Part shown: positions 43,745 to 52,756 of the stretch, piece by piece
Layout of the letters: each line of letters starts with the position of its first letter
How positions within the stretch are numbered: position 1 is the stretch's first letter
From: DASYLJ01 sp964404165
GTDB taxonomy: Bacteria; Desulfobacterota; Binatia; DP-6
Length of the DNA: 64,000 bases
Assembly: GCA_964404165.1 (NCBI GenBank)
Contig: CAYOIZ010000020.1
Span: forward strand, 1-64,000
Direction: 5' to 3'
The notes under the pieces: generated by a model
Seen by the model: only the letters and a program-made list of their open reading frames with translations
What the model was told of the DNA's origin: nothing
Database searches by the model: none
Program-made: the position numbers and the translations under genes

Positions 43745-44938
43745 CTAGCGCGAGCCCAGGAACTTCAGGACCGCGAGCCGCTCCACCTTCGAAAGGGCCA
43801 GGTAGGCGGCGCGAACCGCGGTGGCCTGCCCCGCGTGAGCGAGGATGGCGTCCTCGATGCTCTGTGCGCGCCCGTCGTGCAGATACGGCTTGGTGCTCTT
43901 CAAGACCCACAGCGGCGCCGTGCGGAACTCGTGGCCCTGCGCGTCGCCCTGCACCACGCCGTCGCCGGTGCCGACGTCGTGCAGCAGGAGATCCGAGTAG
44001 AGGTCCACGAGCTTGTCGTCCAGGGCCGGATTCGCGCTCACCGTGGTGTACCCGGCGTAGTGACAGAATCCGCAGCCGATCGCCTGGAAGATCGCTTCAC
44101 CCGGCAGGGCGCCGATCAGCCGTCGGGGCGGCGGCATCGGGGAGAGGAACCGCACCAGCGTGGTCAGCTCGTCGAGGAACGCGCCCGTGTCCTCGGGGTC
44201 GGGGATGGGATCGCACAGCGCGAGCAGGGCCGCGTTGCCGTTCGGCGCGGTCTCGGCCGGAAACAGGGGATTGGTGATGCCCATCTCGTTCCCCATCGCC
44301 TCGGCGACGACGTCGACGAGCAGCGCCCGCTGTGCCTTCCAGCCGAAGCGTCCGACGTGCGTCAGGCCGTCGGATATACCGGTCACCATGTGTGCGCGGC
44401 CCGCCATCGCGGGGTTCGCGGCGGCTTCGGCCATCGCGCGATCGAGAAGCTGCTCGTCGGGAATGGCCTCGACGAGTCCGGCCCCCAACATGGACGACGC
44501 GCTGCGACGGACGACGACGTTCGCCTGCGCCGGAACGATCTCCTCGCAGCCGGGCGTGACCGCCTTCTCCTGCAGGACGGGACCACCCAGCGATGCGAGC
44601 GGATCGTACCCGACGGCGTCGACGCGGCCGAAGCGCGTCACCATCTGCTTGCTCGTGCCGCCCAACGCCGGGCCGCGGTGACAGTGGTAGCACCGTGATC
44701 CGCCGTTGAAGCTCGGGCCCAGGCCCTCGCTGGCGCCCATGTGCTCGCGGAAGGCGTTGAACCCGACCTTGTACTTCTCGATCTCGGCCGGGGTCAGCCC
44801 CGGCAGCGGCAGGCCGGGCTTCGCCGCGCGCACGGGGTCCGCCGCATGAACGGTCGCAGCGAGCCCGACGGCCAGCAGGACGACGCAGGCAAAGCGCACG
44901 GCAGCTGCTGTATACGAGAGTGCTGATTCGAGCGTCAA
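43745..44938 (-). CDS. di-haem oxidoreductase (DHOR, putative peroxidase)
   Basis: A 397-residue exported c-type cytochrome with signal peptide (VVLLAVGLAATVHAADP). Two haem-binding motifs are present: C83-Y-H-C86-H87 in GGSRCYHCHRGPALGG and C-G-F-C-H near residue 290 in IGCGFCHYAGY. The spacing and the TAPLWVLKSTKPYLHDGRAQ block match the PF06537 DHOR family (di-haem peroxidases or thiol oxidoreductases). It should act in the periplasm in electron transfer or peroxide removal. A hairpin separates it from the DyP gene downstream. Confidence 0.87.
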   Translation of the reverse strand: MTLESALSYTAAAVRFACVVLLAVGLAATVHAADPVRAAKPGLPLPGLTPAEIEKYKVGFNAFREHMGASEGLGPSFNGGSRCYHCHRGPALGGTSKQMVTRFGRVDAVGYDPLASLGGPVLQEKAVTPGCEEIVPAQANVVVRRSASSMLGAGLVEAIPDEQLLDRAMAEAAANPAMAGRAHMVTGISDGLTHVGRFGWKAQRALLVDVVAEAMGNEMGITNPLFPAETAPNGNAALLALCDPIPDPEDTGAFLDELTTLVRFLSPMPPPRRLIGALPGEAIFQAIGCGFCHYAGYTTVSANPALDDKLVDLYSDLLLHDVGTGDGVVQGDAQGHEFRTAPLWVLKSTKPYLHDGRAQSIEDAILAHAGQATAVRAAYLALSKVERLAVLKFLGSR

Positions 44939-45080
44939 CTACAAAGGCTGTTCGACAGTGCAGTGACTACTTTTCCTCGAATCGCACCGTACGCTTCTCG
45001 CGCTGGCCGCGAACCATTCGAGCAGGTCGACGGACACGAACGCCACCGCGGCGTTCACTGGTCGCAGGAGGTGCTCGACG

Positions 45081-45461
45081 TCAGGCCGACAGCCGCTGGT
45101 CACTCGCGAGATCGCACCCGGGCCGCGGTGCGGGCGGGCCCGGCCGGAAGACCGAGCGGCGCACCGCGCCCGAGTCGAGCCCGAGCGTCGCGCAGATCGA
45201 CTCGAAGGCGAACGGCCAGCTCGTGTCCGTCGACCGGAACCAGCGCGTCACCTCCGCCGCCTTGGCCGCACCCCGACGCCCGGGACGCTGGCGCCGGCGG
45301 TCGAGGTCGAGCAGCGCTTGCTCGAGCACCGCGTAGCAGAGCTGCAGCTCCGGGGTCATGGGCAGCGTCGCCGGCTCGATCACAACGGCCGTCTCGCCCC
45401 CGATCGGTGGCCACGGCACGCCACCGTCACGCATCTCCACGCTCGTCGTCGAATTCGTCAT
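45081..45461 (-). CDS. small conserved protein with WFxSxDxSWPFxFExIC motif
   Basis: A 126-residue protein; the ATG at 45461 has GGTGGGAG upstream. The middle helix MTPELQLCYAVLEQALLDLD is followed by RGAAKAAEVTRWFRSTDTSW then PFAFESICATLGLDSGAVRR. The second block looks like a DNA- or ligand-binding helix-turn and recurs in small hypothetical proteins of deltaproteobacterial genomes, from memory. No membrane segment or catalytic motif. The function is unknown; a small regulator is one possibility. Confidence 0.6.
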   Translation of the reverse strand: MTNSTTSVEMRDGGVPWPPIGGETAVVIEPATLPMTPELQLCYAVLEQALLDLDRRRQRPGRRGAAKAAEVTRWFRSTDTSWPFAFESICATLGLDSGAVRRSVFRPGPPAPRPGCDLASDQRLSA

Positions 45462-45545
45462 GGCTCCCACCTGACGGGCCTATCCTGCGCCCGTACCCGA
45501 GAAGACGAATGAAACCGACGGCCGTATTGCGCCGACCCGGCCCCC

Positions 45546-46139
45546 CTACCTCGGCGCCGCGTCGAGGAACGCGATCGCCCGTGCCGCCCAGTCGGAGAAC
45601 ATCTGGTGCTCCGCCTGCATGACCCGCACCTGATCCACGACGGCGCCACGCACGGCCGGCGGCAGCGCCACGAGCGACGGCATCAGCGACGGATTCGCGG
45701 TGACGGCGGCCACGATCGCGGGCGTCGGCGTCGTGAACAGGCCATCGGCGCCGACGAAGCCGGCCGCGCGCAGCTCGGCCGCCATCCCCTGCGAGCTCGC
45801 GAGCGACACCCCGGTGTCGCGCGTGAAACGCTCGTCGTAGAGCGGCGACGCCGGGTGCAGATCGACGAACGTCGTCACGCCGCGCGCGACCAGGGTCGCG
45901 CTGTTCGCCGCCGCCTGGTCGTTGTCGACCTCGTCGTTGTCGTCGTTGGCGCAGAGCAGCCACGCGCTCGGCGTCGTGGTGACGGCCACCGCGCCGGCAC
46001 GCCCCTCCGCACAATGCGAGACGACGGCGGTGAAGCGCAGCTCTGGGAACAGCGGCGCGATCGCCGCCGCGCCCACCGCGCCGAGGCTCACCGCATGCAC
46101 CGTGACGACGTGCTCGTGCACCAGGGCCGGGTCGACCCA
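45546..46139 (-). pseudogene. alpha/beta-hydrolase-like protein truncated at its 5' end
   Basis: The frame ends at a stop at 45546 and reads back to about 46139, where a TAG inside an unrelated plus-strand DUF1566 fragment cuts it off. An ATG at 46121 would give 191 residues. The visible part starts VDPALVHEHVVTVHAVSLGA then VGAAAIAPLFPELRFTAVV. This is like the nucleophile strand-helix of PHB-depolymerase/esterase folds, but with AVSLGA in place of GxSxG. An acidic NDDNDEVDND loop follows. The upstream core is missing, so it is probably inactive. Confidence 0.5.
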
Positions 46140-46140
46140 G

Positions 46141-46275
46141 GGCTACTGGACCTCGACCACGGTGGCCGCCAATCCGCCGCTCGCGTGGAAGGTGGTCTTC
46201 TCGCTCGGGGCGACGATTTCCGCCCCCAAGACGCAACCGCTCTACGTGCGGGCCGTCCGCAACGCCGGACCGTAG
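46141..46275 (+). pseudogene. 3' fragment of a DUF1566 protein
   Basis: The plus frame from 46141 to a TAG at 46273-46275 reads GYWTSTTVAANPPLAWKVVF then SLGATISAPKTQPLYVRAVR NAGP. This is the standard end of DUF1566 domains ('YWSSTTVAxxPxxAWxVxFxxG...KxxxxYVRAVRGG'). Only 45 residues remain. A perfect hairpin follows the stop, so the gene tail was moved together with its terminator. Confidence 0.75.
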
Positions 46276-46292
46276 CGGTGTCCGGAGGCGGA

Positions 46293-46320
46293 GACGCCCT
46301 GCTCGATCGGGCAGGGCGTC
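46293..46320 (+). terminator. terminator hairpin after the DUF1566 fragment
   Basis: GACGCCCTGC (46293-46302) and GCAGGGCGTC (46311-46320) form a perfect 10-bp stem with an 8-base loop, 17 bp after the DUF1566 stop. No U-tract, but a strong GC stem. Confidence 0.65.
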
Positions 46321-46737
46321 CGTAGCCCCCTCGGTCGGCGATGCCACGCACCGCGTGCAGCAGCACGTCATCGGCTTTTCGGACGTCGCCAACGCCGCGG
46401 TGCCGAACTCACGGTGTCGGTCGGCGCGTCGCCTGGCGTGGGCGACAGTCGATCATTGAAAGGCGCCGCCCGACCTGTTTCAGAACCCCTTCACGGACAC
46501 CGCACCGTCGCCCCGTTCGCCGCCGTCCGGCACGCCGCGAACGCCGTGGAGCCGCGCTGTCCCGGCGCCGCCCTCGGCGCCCCGAACGCGATCGCCGCCT
46601 CCCAGTCGGCCCACTTGGCCGGGTCCGGGGCCACGGTCTGATACGTGGGCCGTTGCTCTTCGCAACCGGCGGCATGGTGGTGACCGCAGGTCGTGGAAGT
46701 ATTCGCCACCACGCGGTCGGGCTTGTCCGTGCGGCGC
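46321..46737. other. 417-bp stretch without a recognised gene
   Basis: No intact gene. One minus-strand frame ending at 46491 is open and less Arg-rich than typical shadow frames: YQTVAPDPAKWADWEAAIAF then GAPRAAPGQRGSTAFAACRT. It lacks a proper start and homologous signal. It may be the end of the decayed DyP copy region or of another lost gene. Confidence 0.3.
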
Positions 46738-46862
46738 GGATGCGCCTCGGTCGGGAGCGCCTGCCGGCGGCAGGTCGGTGACCGAGCGCTGCACCTCGCG
46801 CCAGACGCCCCCGCGCTCGGCACGGACGTGCAGGAGGACGTCGCCAGGGGCGGCGAGCGTCG
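46738..46862 (-). pseudogene. decayed DyP peroxidase fragment
   Basis: The minus strand reads PGDVLLHVRAERGGVWREVQ then RSVTDLP, matching PGDVLLHIRAEREDF and VQRYVTDLAA of the intact DyP at 42595-43608, but joined with the 70 residues between them missing. A frame change then gives RQALPTEA, matching WQALSTEA. At DNA level, GCGCTCGGCACGGA and GACGTCGCC-type runs are nearly identical. The copy is therefore a deleted, frameshifted remnant. Confidence 0.75.
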
Positions 46863-47129
46863 TGACGCATCCGGCACGGGCGGCGGCGCAGCGCGCGCCT
46901 GACGACCAGACGTCGGGCGCCACCGCATCTCCCCACACTACGTAGGGGAGTTCTTCAAAAGGGCATTGGCGGTGGCTAGCAGCTAAGCAATGGCGGCTAG
47001 ATTGGCCGTGGACGGCGGGCGGAGGGTGATTGACGGCTGTCGTTGGACCATGTTAGGGCCACCCGCTAGGTAGCAATTTTAATGAAGCTCCGAGATGGAC
47101 AGCTCATCTGTGCAAGAAAGGGACGTGCC

Positions 47130-50100
47130 ATGAAGTCGCTTGTTCGCCGCATCATCCTGGGCCTCGCCTGCCTGCCGATGCTCGGGTCGATCCCGGGCGC
47201 GCACGGCGCGACGCAGGTCGTCACGCAGATCGACCCGCCTTCCGCAACTCCCACACCGGGGCGCTGGTACCAGAACGACGTCCGGAACGCCGGGACCGCG
47301 ACCATTGCCAACCTGGATGGCGTCGGCGGCGCACTGGAGACCGATGCGCCGCTGCCGACGGGGGCGGCCCACCTCACCACCACGGTGAACAACAACGACA
47401 AGGCCGAGATTGGCGTGCCGAACGACTTCGGGCTCGCCGGGAACATCGTCAACGGCAATTTCGGCCTGGCCTATCAGTACTTCAAGGCCAACGTCCCGGG
47501 TGGGAACGCCTTCGCGGCGCCGTCGATCAAGCTGACCTTCCTGAAGTCCGGACCGCCGTGCGGCACGCCCACGGACTGCTTCGTGACCCTGGTCTACGAG
47601 CCGACGTGGAACCAGCCGGGCTTCGAAGGCTCGAGTGTGGCGGTGCCGACGGACGCCTGGATGCCGGTGGCCATCACGAGCACCTCAGGGCTCTTCTGGG
47701 GAACCGGCGGGTTCGGACTGCCGAACACCGCGGGGGGGCCGCCGCTGCGGACTCTGCAGGGCTGGTTGAGCGCGTTCGACGTCAGCTTCCAGGCCGCGAC
47801 GCTGATTCAGGTCAGCGTCGGTGTCGGAACCTTCAACCAGAGCCAGAACGGCTACTTCGACGAGGTGTCGCTCGTGACGAGCGGTCCCGCTCCCGTCGAC
47901 GTCACCTGGGACTTCGAAGCCGACCCGTGCGGCGACCGTTACGTCGCCAAGACCGGCAGCGACGTGGCGAACCACTGCACCAACGCGGCGATGCCGTGTC
48001 TCACCGTGCAGCGTGGCATCGACGTCGCCTGCCCGGGTGACACCGTCAAGGTCCGGCCAGGCGTCTACGACGAGACCGCTTCCGTACCGTCGCCGCCGGC
48101 CTGCCCGGGTGACACGGTGGGGCTCTACGTGTCGGATGCGAAGGACGGCTTGACCATCCAGGGCGTGACGGCGGCAGACGTGCCGATCACCAACGCGGCG
48201 GGGGTGCTGGCGGAGATCACGACGAACTCGACCCTGTGCTTCGGCCCAGACGGCCTCTTCATCGAAGGCGACTCCGTCACGATCGCAGGCCTGCGGATCG
48301 GCCCCAACAATCCGGCGTACGGCCAGAACAAGACCATCGAGGTCGTGGGCGACGACTTCACGCTCGAGGACAGCGACGTGGCCGACCAGTACGGGTCCGT
48401 CTACCTGACCGCCAATGATGCCGTGCACGTGAAGGCGTACCGGATCGACGGCAACATCTTCCGCAACGGCGTCAGCCTCGACATCGCCAGCGGCGCGGGC
48501 GCGACGGGCCCGGTGAGCGGCCGCGTGATCACCGGCAACACCTTCTACAACCTGGCGACGACCGCCGGAGACGCGCCCTGGCCGTCCGTCAGCTTCAACG
48601 GGGCGGGCACGGGTGTGCCCTGGTTCGTCCACACCGTCGGCGGTGCCGTCATCACGGGCAACACCTTCAGCAACACCGCCCCGGACGGCCAGCAGATCCG
48701 CGCCCGCGGCACCTACGACGACTCGCAGTTCGACTGGGCGTCCTACTTCACGGCCAACACGTTCAACCGCTCCGTCGTCTTCGGTCCGGACCCGCTCGCC
48801 AACGACGTCGGCACCTTCTCGTACACATCGGGTCCGTACACGTTCAACGACGTGCGCCGGATCGGCGCGGCCATCCAGGGTGAGCTCGACCATGCGCAGA
48901 ATGGCGACACGGTCCTGGTCGGCCCGGGCAACTACGACGAGAGTCCGAACGTCACGACGTCGGTCGAGCTCGTGTCCTACGCGGGGTTGGCGCTGACGAC
49001 GATCAATCTCCAGACCGGGCCCACGTATCTCGGAGCGCTCACCATCGGCGGCCAGACCGTCACCGTCGACGGCTTCACGATCGTCGGTCGCGACGGCACG
49101 CCGACGACGATCGCGGCGAGCAACATCCTGGTCAATCCGGGGCTCGCCAGCGTCACGATCAAGAACAACCGCCTGCGTGTCGGCGCCTCCGACGGCACGA
49201 GCGGCAATGGCGACGACGGCATCGGCGTGCTGACCACCTACACCGTGTCTGCACCGCAGTTCGTGTCGAGCCTCGGCGTCACCGACAACGTCATCGAGCC
49301 CCTCAACGCCGCGGGCTTCCGGGCCTTCTACGTCAACCCGGGCGTGGTCGGCCTGACGATGGCGCGGAACCAGATCATCGGGAAGTTCGACGCCACCAGC
49401 ATCACCCAGGCCCAGAACGGCACCGTGCAGCAGAACGTCGTCGACGGGCTCGGTCTGGGCGGCGCGGGCATCGGCAGCTGGGGCTACCCCGACGCGGCCG
49501 TGTGGGGTCACACGACCTTCGATCGCAACGTGCTCCGGGGGCTGTTTGCCGGCATTACGGTATTCGAGGCCAACAGCAACGTCCTCTCCTGCAACCAGTT
49601 CGTCGGGAACGTCTATGGGGCCCGGATCCGGGACGGATTCGGTGCGGTGAACTTCAACCCGACGACCGTCAGCATCACCACCAACTCGATCATCGGCAAC
49701 ACGACCGCCGGTGTCGCGAACGTCGCCAGCACGGTGGGAGTCGTCCCGGCCACGAGCAACTGGTGGGGCTGCGTCGCCGGGCCCGGCAATCCGGGCTGTG
49801 ACGCGGCCGTGGGCTCGCTCAACGTCACGCCGGTGGCGACGTCGGTCCCGGCCTGCGCCAGCTGCTCCGCGGACGTCCAGTGCAGCGACGGTCTGGGGTG
49901 CAACGGTGCCGAGACGTGCGCCGCCGGGAGCTGCGCGGCCGGCGTCCCTCTCGACTGCTCGGGTCTGGCCGATCAGTGCAACACCGGCGTGTGCGTCGAC
50001 CCGGCGGGCACCTGTGCCAAGGCGCCGAAGCCGGACACCACCGTCTGCGATGCCGGCGTCGACGTCTGCTCCGTCGCCGACAACTGCGTCGCAGGTCTGT

Positions 50101-50693
50101 GCCCGAACAACGGCGGTGGCGGTGATCCGGAGAGCGACGGCATCTGCAGCGCAGACGACAACTGCGATGCCGACGCCAACGCCGATCAGGCGGACATCGA
50201 CACCGACGGGATCGGCAACGTCTGCGATCCGAGCGAGGGCGCCCTCAACCCGTACAAGGTGCGCTTCAAGGCGAACTTCTCGCCGACACTCGACAAGAGC
50301 ACCGTGCTCGTCCGGGGTGACTTCGTCACGCAGCTGCCGAGCGAGGTGTTCCCGGGCGGCAACGGCGACCTCACGATCACGGTGAGGGACAGCTCGCAGC
50401 CCGCGCCGGTCGCCTTCAGCCACACGTTCCCAACGACGGAGTGCAAGGTCACGCCGACGAAGCGGCTGTGCCAGAGCGCCGATCGCACACTCAAGGCGAC
50501 GTTCAAGACGTCGACCGCCCAGCCCAAGGTCTGGAAGTTCGCACTGAAGTTCAAGCAGACCGGGCTGGGGTCGGGACCGTTCGTCGGGCCGGCCATCGTC
50601 GTCTTCACATACGGGCCGTCGATCGATCGCGTGGGTGACGTGGTCGACTGCGTCACCAGCTTCACGGGCATGAACTGCCGGCAGCAGCGCTAG
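47130..50693 (+). CDS. giant secreted right-handed beta-helix protein with Ca-type Cys-rich tail
   Basis: About 1187 residues from the ATG at 47130 (AAGGGA upstream), with signal peptide (MKSLVRRIILGLACLPMLGS IPGAHGA). Residues 1-260 form a beta-sandwich. From about 260 to 920 there are parallel beta-helix repeats: GDRYVAKTGSDVANHC, CLTVQRGIDVACPGDTVKVR, and runs like NTFSNTAPDGQQIRARGTYD. The Cys-rich region at 910-1030 (VQCSDGLGCNGAETC, GSCAAGVPLDC) leads to a thrombospondin-3-like Ca2+ segment, DTDGIGNVCDPSEG. A final beta-rich domain follows. It looks like a surface polysaccharide-binding or lyase-type protein; no catalytic residues were identified. Confidence 0.82.
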   Translation: MKSLVRRIILGLACLPMLGSIPGAHGATQVVTQIDPPSATPTPGRWYQNDVRNAGTATIANLDGVGGALETDAPLPTGAAHLTTTVNNNDKAEIGVPNDFGLAGNIVNGNFGLAYQYFKANVPGGNAFAAPSIKLTFLKSGPPCGTPTDCFVTLVYEPTWNQPGFEGSSVAVPTDAWMPVAITSTSGLFWGTGGFGLPNTAGGPPLRTLQGWLSAFDVSFQAATLIQVSVGVGTFNQSQNGYFDEVSLVTSGPAPVDVTWDFEADPCGDRYVAKTGSDVANHCTNAAMPCLTVQRGIDVACPGDTVKVRPGVYDETASVPSPPACPGDTVGLYVSDAKDGLTIQGVTAADVPITNAAGVLAEITTNSTLCFGPDGLFIEGDSVTIAGLRIGPNNPAYGQNKTIEVVGDDFTLEDSDVADQYGSVYLTANDAVHVKAYRIDGNIFRNGVSLDIASGAGATGPVSGRVITGNTFYNLATTAGDAPWPSVSFNGAGTGVPWFVHTVGGAVITGNTFSNTAPDGQQIRARGTYDDSQFDWASYFTANTFNRSVVFGPDPLANDVGTFSYTSGPYTFNDVRRIGAAIQGELDHAQNGDTVLVGPGNYDESPNVTTSVELVSYAGLALTTINLQTGPTYLGALTIGGQTVTVDGFTIVGRDGTPTTIAASNILVNPGLASVTIKNNRLRVGASDGTSGNGDDGIGVLTTYTVSAPQFVSSLGVTDNVIEPLNAAGFRAFYVNPGVVGLTMARNQIIGKFDATSITQAQNGTVQQNVVDGLGLGGAGIGSWGYPDAAVWGHTTFDRNVLRGLFAGITVFEANSNVLSCNQFVGNVYGARIRDGFGAVNFNPTTVSITTNSIIGNTTAGVANVASTVGVVPATSNWWGCVAGPGNPGCDAAVGSLNVTPVATSVPACASCSADVQCSDGLGCNGAETCAAGSCAAGVPLDCSGLADQCNTGVCVDPAGTCAKAPKPDTTVCDAGVDVCSVADNCVAGLCPNNGGGGDPESDGICSADDNCDADANADQADIDTDGIGNVCDPSEGALNPYKVRFKANFSPTLDKSTVLVRGDFVTQLPSEVFPGGNGDLTITVRDSSQPAPVAFSHTFPTTECKVTPTKRLCQSADRTLKATFKTSTAQPKVWKFALKFKQTGLGSGPFVGPAIVVFTYGPSIDRVGDVVDCVTSFTGMNCRQQR

Positions 50694-50716
50694 GCGCGCC
50701 GGCGCGAACGCGACAC

Positions 50717-50752
50717 ATGGGGCCGGATGGGGCTGTGCCCGTCCGGCCCCAT
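50717..50752 (+). terminator. strong terminator hairpin after beta-helix gene
   Basis: ATGGGGCCGGATGGG (50717-50731) pairs with CCCGTCCGGCCCCAT (50738-50752) over 15 bp with one G-T pair and a 6-base loop, 24 bp past the stop. It lies between converging genes and may work in both directions. No U-tract. Confidence 0.7.
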
Positions 50753-50787
50753 CCCGTCCGCGACATTCGCCGCCGCGGCGATGACGG

Positions 50788-51789
50788 TCAGGGGGGATCG
50801 ATGCGCGAGCGCGCAGAGCTCATGAAGCGCTGAACCAATGCGGCGATCTCATCCGCCGCCGTGTCCAACGCAAAATGGCCGGCGTCGAGAACGTGGACTT
50901 CGGCGTTCGGCACATCACGACGATAGGCTTCCGGCTCCGACAGCTCGAAGGAGAGGTCGTACCGACCCCAGATCACCAGCAGGCGCGGCTGCGTTTCGCG
51001 CATCCAGGCCTGCCACCTGGGGTAGGATTCGACGTTGGTGCGATAGTCGTAGAAGAGATCGCTCTGGATATCCGCCTGTCCGGGCTGGTTGAGAAAGGCG
51101 AACTCGTCGGTCCAGAGGTCGGGGTCATAGCGCTCGACGTCGGGGTCGCTGCCGACGTGACGCGTCCGCGTCGTCTGTAGCGACAGGAGGTTCGTGCGGA
51201 GCGCGCTCTCGTTTGCAGCGCGGTCAGCCCAGAAGGCCCGACGCGTCTTCCAGTTCGCGCCCAGGCCTTCGTCGTGCGCCACGGCGTCCTGGACGATGAG
51301 AGCCTCGATACGTTCCGGATGGGCCAGGGCCATCCGGAACCCGACCGGGCCGCCGTAGTCCTGCATGTAGAGCGTATAGCGCGAGAGCCCGAGCGCTTCC
51401 GTGAAGTGATCCACGATCTCGGCGATGTGGTCGAAGGTGTACGCGAAGCTCTTTGGATCGGGCCAGTCGCTGTGTCCGAAGCCCGGGTAGTCGGGCGCGA
51501 CCATGTGATAGCGATCGGAAAGCCTGGCGAAGAGAGGCTCGAACATCCGCGACGACGATGGCAGCCCGTGCAACAGCAGGATCGTCGGCGCGTCTTTCGG
51601 GCCGGCCTCCCTGTAGAAGATCGCGAGACCATCTACCCGGATCGTGCGGTACGTTTGCTGTTCCACGGGACGCTCCTTGCCGTGGGCCTGGACCGGCCAT
51701 TGGAGTGCCCACAGCAGAACCAACACCACCACGCTGGACACCTGCCAGCCTCGGCCGGAGCCACCACGACTTCGCGCTTCACGTCCCAT
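50788..51789 (-). CDS. exported alpha/beta hydrolase, haloalkane dehalogenase/epoxide hydrolase type
   Basis: A 333-residue protein; the ATG at 51789 follows GGAGAGGTG. An N-terminal hydrophobic segment (SSVVVLVLLWALQWPVQAHG) is a signal or anchor. The alpha/beta fold has HGLP (residues 74-77, oxyanion loop), nucleophile D144 in LYMQDYGGPVG, and the final His in VLDAGHFALD. An Asp nucleophile rather than Ser marks haloalkane dehalogenase and epoxide hydrolase relatives (family of DhaA/EphB). The acid residue is probably in IWGRYDLS. Substrate unknown. It converges with the beta-helix gene. Confidence 0.85.
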   Translation of the reverse strand: MGREARSRGGSGRGWQVSSVVVLVLLWALQWPVQAHGKERPVEQQTYRTIRVDGLAIFYREAGPKDAPTILLLHGLPSSSRMFEPLFARLSDRYHMVAPDYPGFGHSDWPDPKSFAYTFDHIAEIVDHFTEALGLSRYTLYMQDYGGPVGFRMALAHPERIEALIVQDAVAHDEGLGANWKTRRAFWADRAANESALRTNLLSLQTTRTRHVGSDPDVERYDPDLWTDEFAFLNQPGQADIQSDLFYDYRTNVESYPRWQAWMRETQPRLLVIWGRYDLSFELSEPEAYRRDVPNAEVHVLDAGHFALDTAADEIAALVQRFMSSARSRIDPP

Positions 51790-51905
51790 GCGGTCACCTC
51801 TCCGGGATGCAGCCCGACCCTCTTCGCGACTGCCTCCACCCGTGCCCGACAGGAAGACCCGATCGGTCGCGGCCCGGACTTCGCGTGCACGCTCCATCGC
51901 CCCTC

Positions 51906-52238
51906 CTAGTACGGTGGTGACGGCGCGGTGAGACCGCATTTCGGACACGGATCGGGATGGTAGTTCGGCATGGTCGTCCCGCCGAACGGTCTCACGCGCG
52001 TGCCGCATCGCGGGCACCGGTAGTACCGGTCACGTAGGAGCAGCCCGACGAAGACGACCAACCAGACGACGAACGAGACGATGAAGTACCAGACGGGTGC
52101 GTCGCCGACGTACCAGCCCACCGGAATCCCGACGACGTAGACGAGGACCGGGACCAGCAGCAGGTGCAGGAGGCCGAGCGTCCTTCCGCGGCGCCAGCGC
52201 GCCGTCAGGGCGCGGAACTCTTCCGCGTATTCGTCCAT
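51906..52238 (-). CDS. small membrane protein with C-terminal zinc ribbon
   Basis: A 110-residue protein from the ATG at 52238 (the frame opens up to 52286). Two membrane helices are at about 21-43 (LGLLHLLLVPVLVYVVGIPV) and 50-69 (WYFIVSFVVWLVVFVGLLL). A cytoplasmic zinc ribbon follows: C75-P-R-C78 and C98-P-K-C101, separated by GTRVRPFGGTTMPNYHPDP. The layout resembles small zinc-ribbon membrane proteins of unknown role. It lies upstream of the dehalogenase-like gene on the same strand, 116 bp apart. Confidence 0.7.
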   Translation of the reverse strand: MDEYAEEFRALTARWRRGRTLGLLHLLLVPVLVYVVGIPVGWYVGDAPVWYFIVSFVVWLVVFVGLLLRDRYYRCPRCGTRVRPFGGTTMPNYHPDPCPKCGLTAPSPPY

Positions 52239-52756
52239 GATCAGTGAGTCGAGGATCGTCCTGCGCCGGGGAGCTAACGACGTCAAGAGACGTGCCTCAT
52301 ATGGGTGGAGGGCACGTCGAGCGCATTGCCCACTGCCGAGGCTGGTCGCTGATGACAGAGGGCATCACGCACGCGCTCACGAGCGGCGCGGCACATACGT
52401 CGTGTCGGCCGGCACGGGCGCGCTCTTTGCTCATGCGGCCTGCAAAGGAGGGCCGTTCGATGTCCAGTGATCGCGTGTCGCTGTTGCACTGATCGCCAGC
52501 TGTTTGGCCACGTCGAGGTCCAGACGCGCGGTCCGGACCTCGCCCAACGACCGCTCCTCCATGCGGCGGGCGGTCTCGAGGTAGAGGAATGTCAAAAGAC
52601 CAGCGCACAGTCGCCTGGCGCAACATCGCATGGGCGACGCCCAGCTCCTGTCGCTATCCGTGGGCGCGATCGGTTCCGGTACGATCGGAACGGAAGGAAT
52701 CGCGTATGCGGAGGCTCGGCCCCCACGACCCCCACGCTCGCCTCGCGAGCCGAGGC
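52239..52756. other. 518-bp region without a clear gene
   Basis: No supported gene. A minus-strand frame at 52431-52631 encodes 66 residues (LETARRMEERSLGEVRTARL then DLDVAKQLAISATATRDHW), more helical and balanced than shadow frames, but without ribosome site or recognised family. It might be a small gene or the end of a lost one. Otherwise nothing was seen before the acetamidase remnant begins. Confidence 0.3.
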
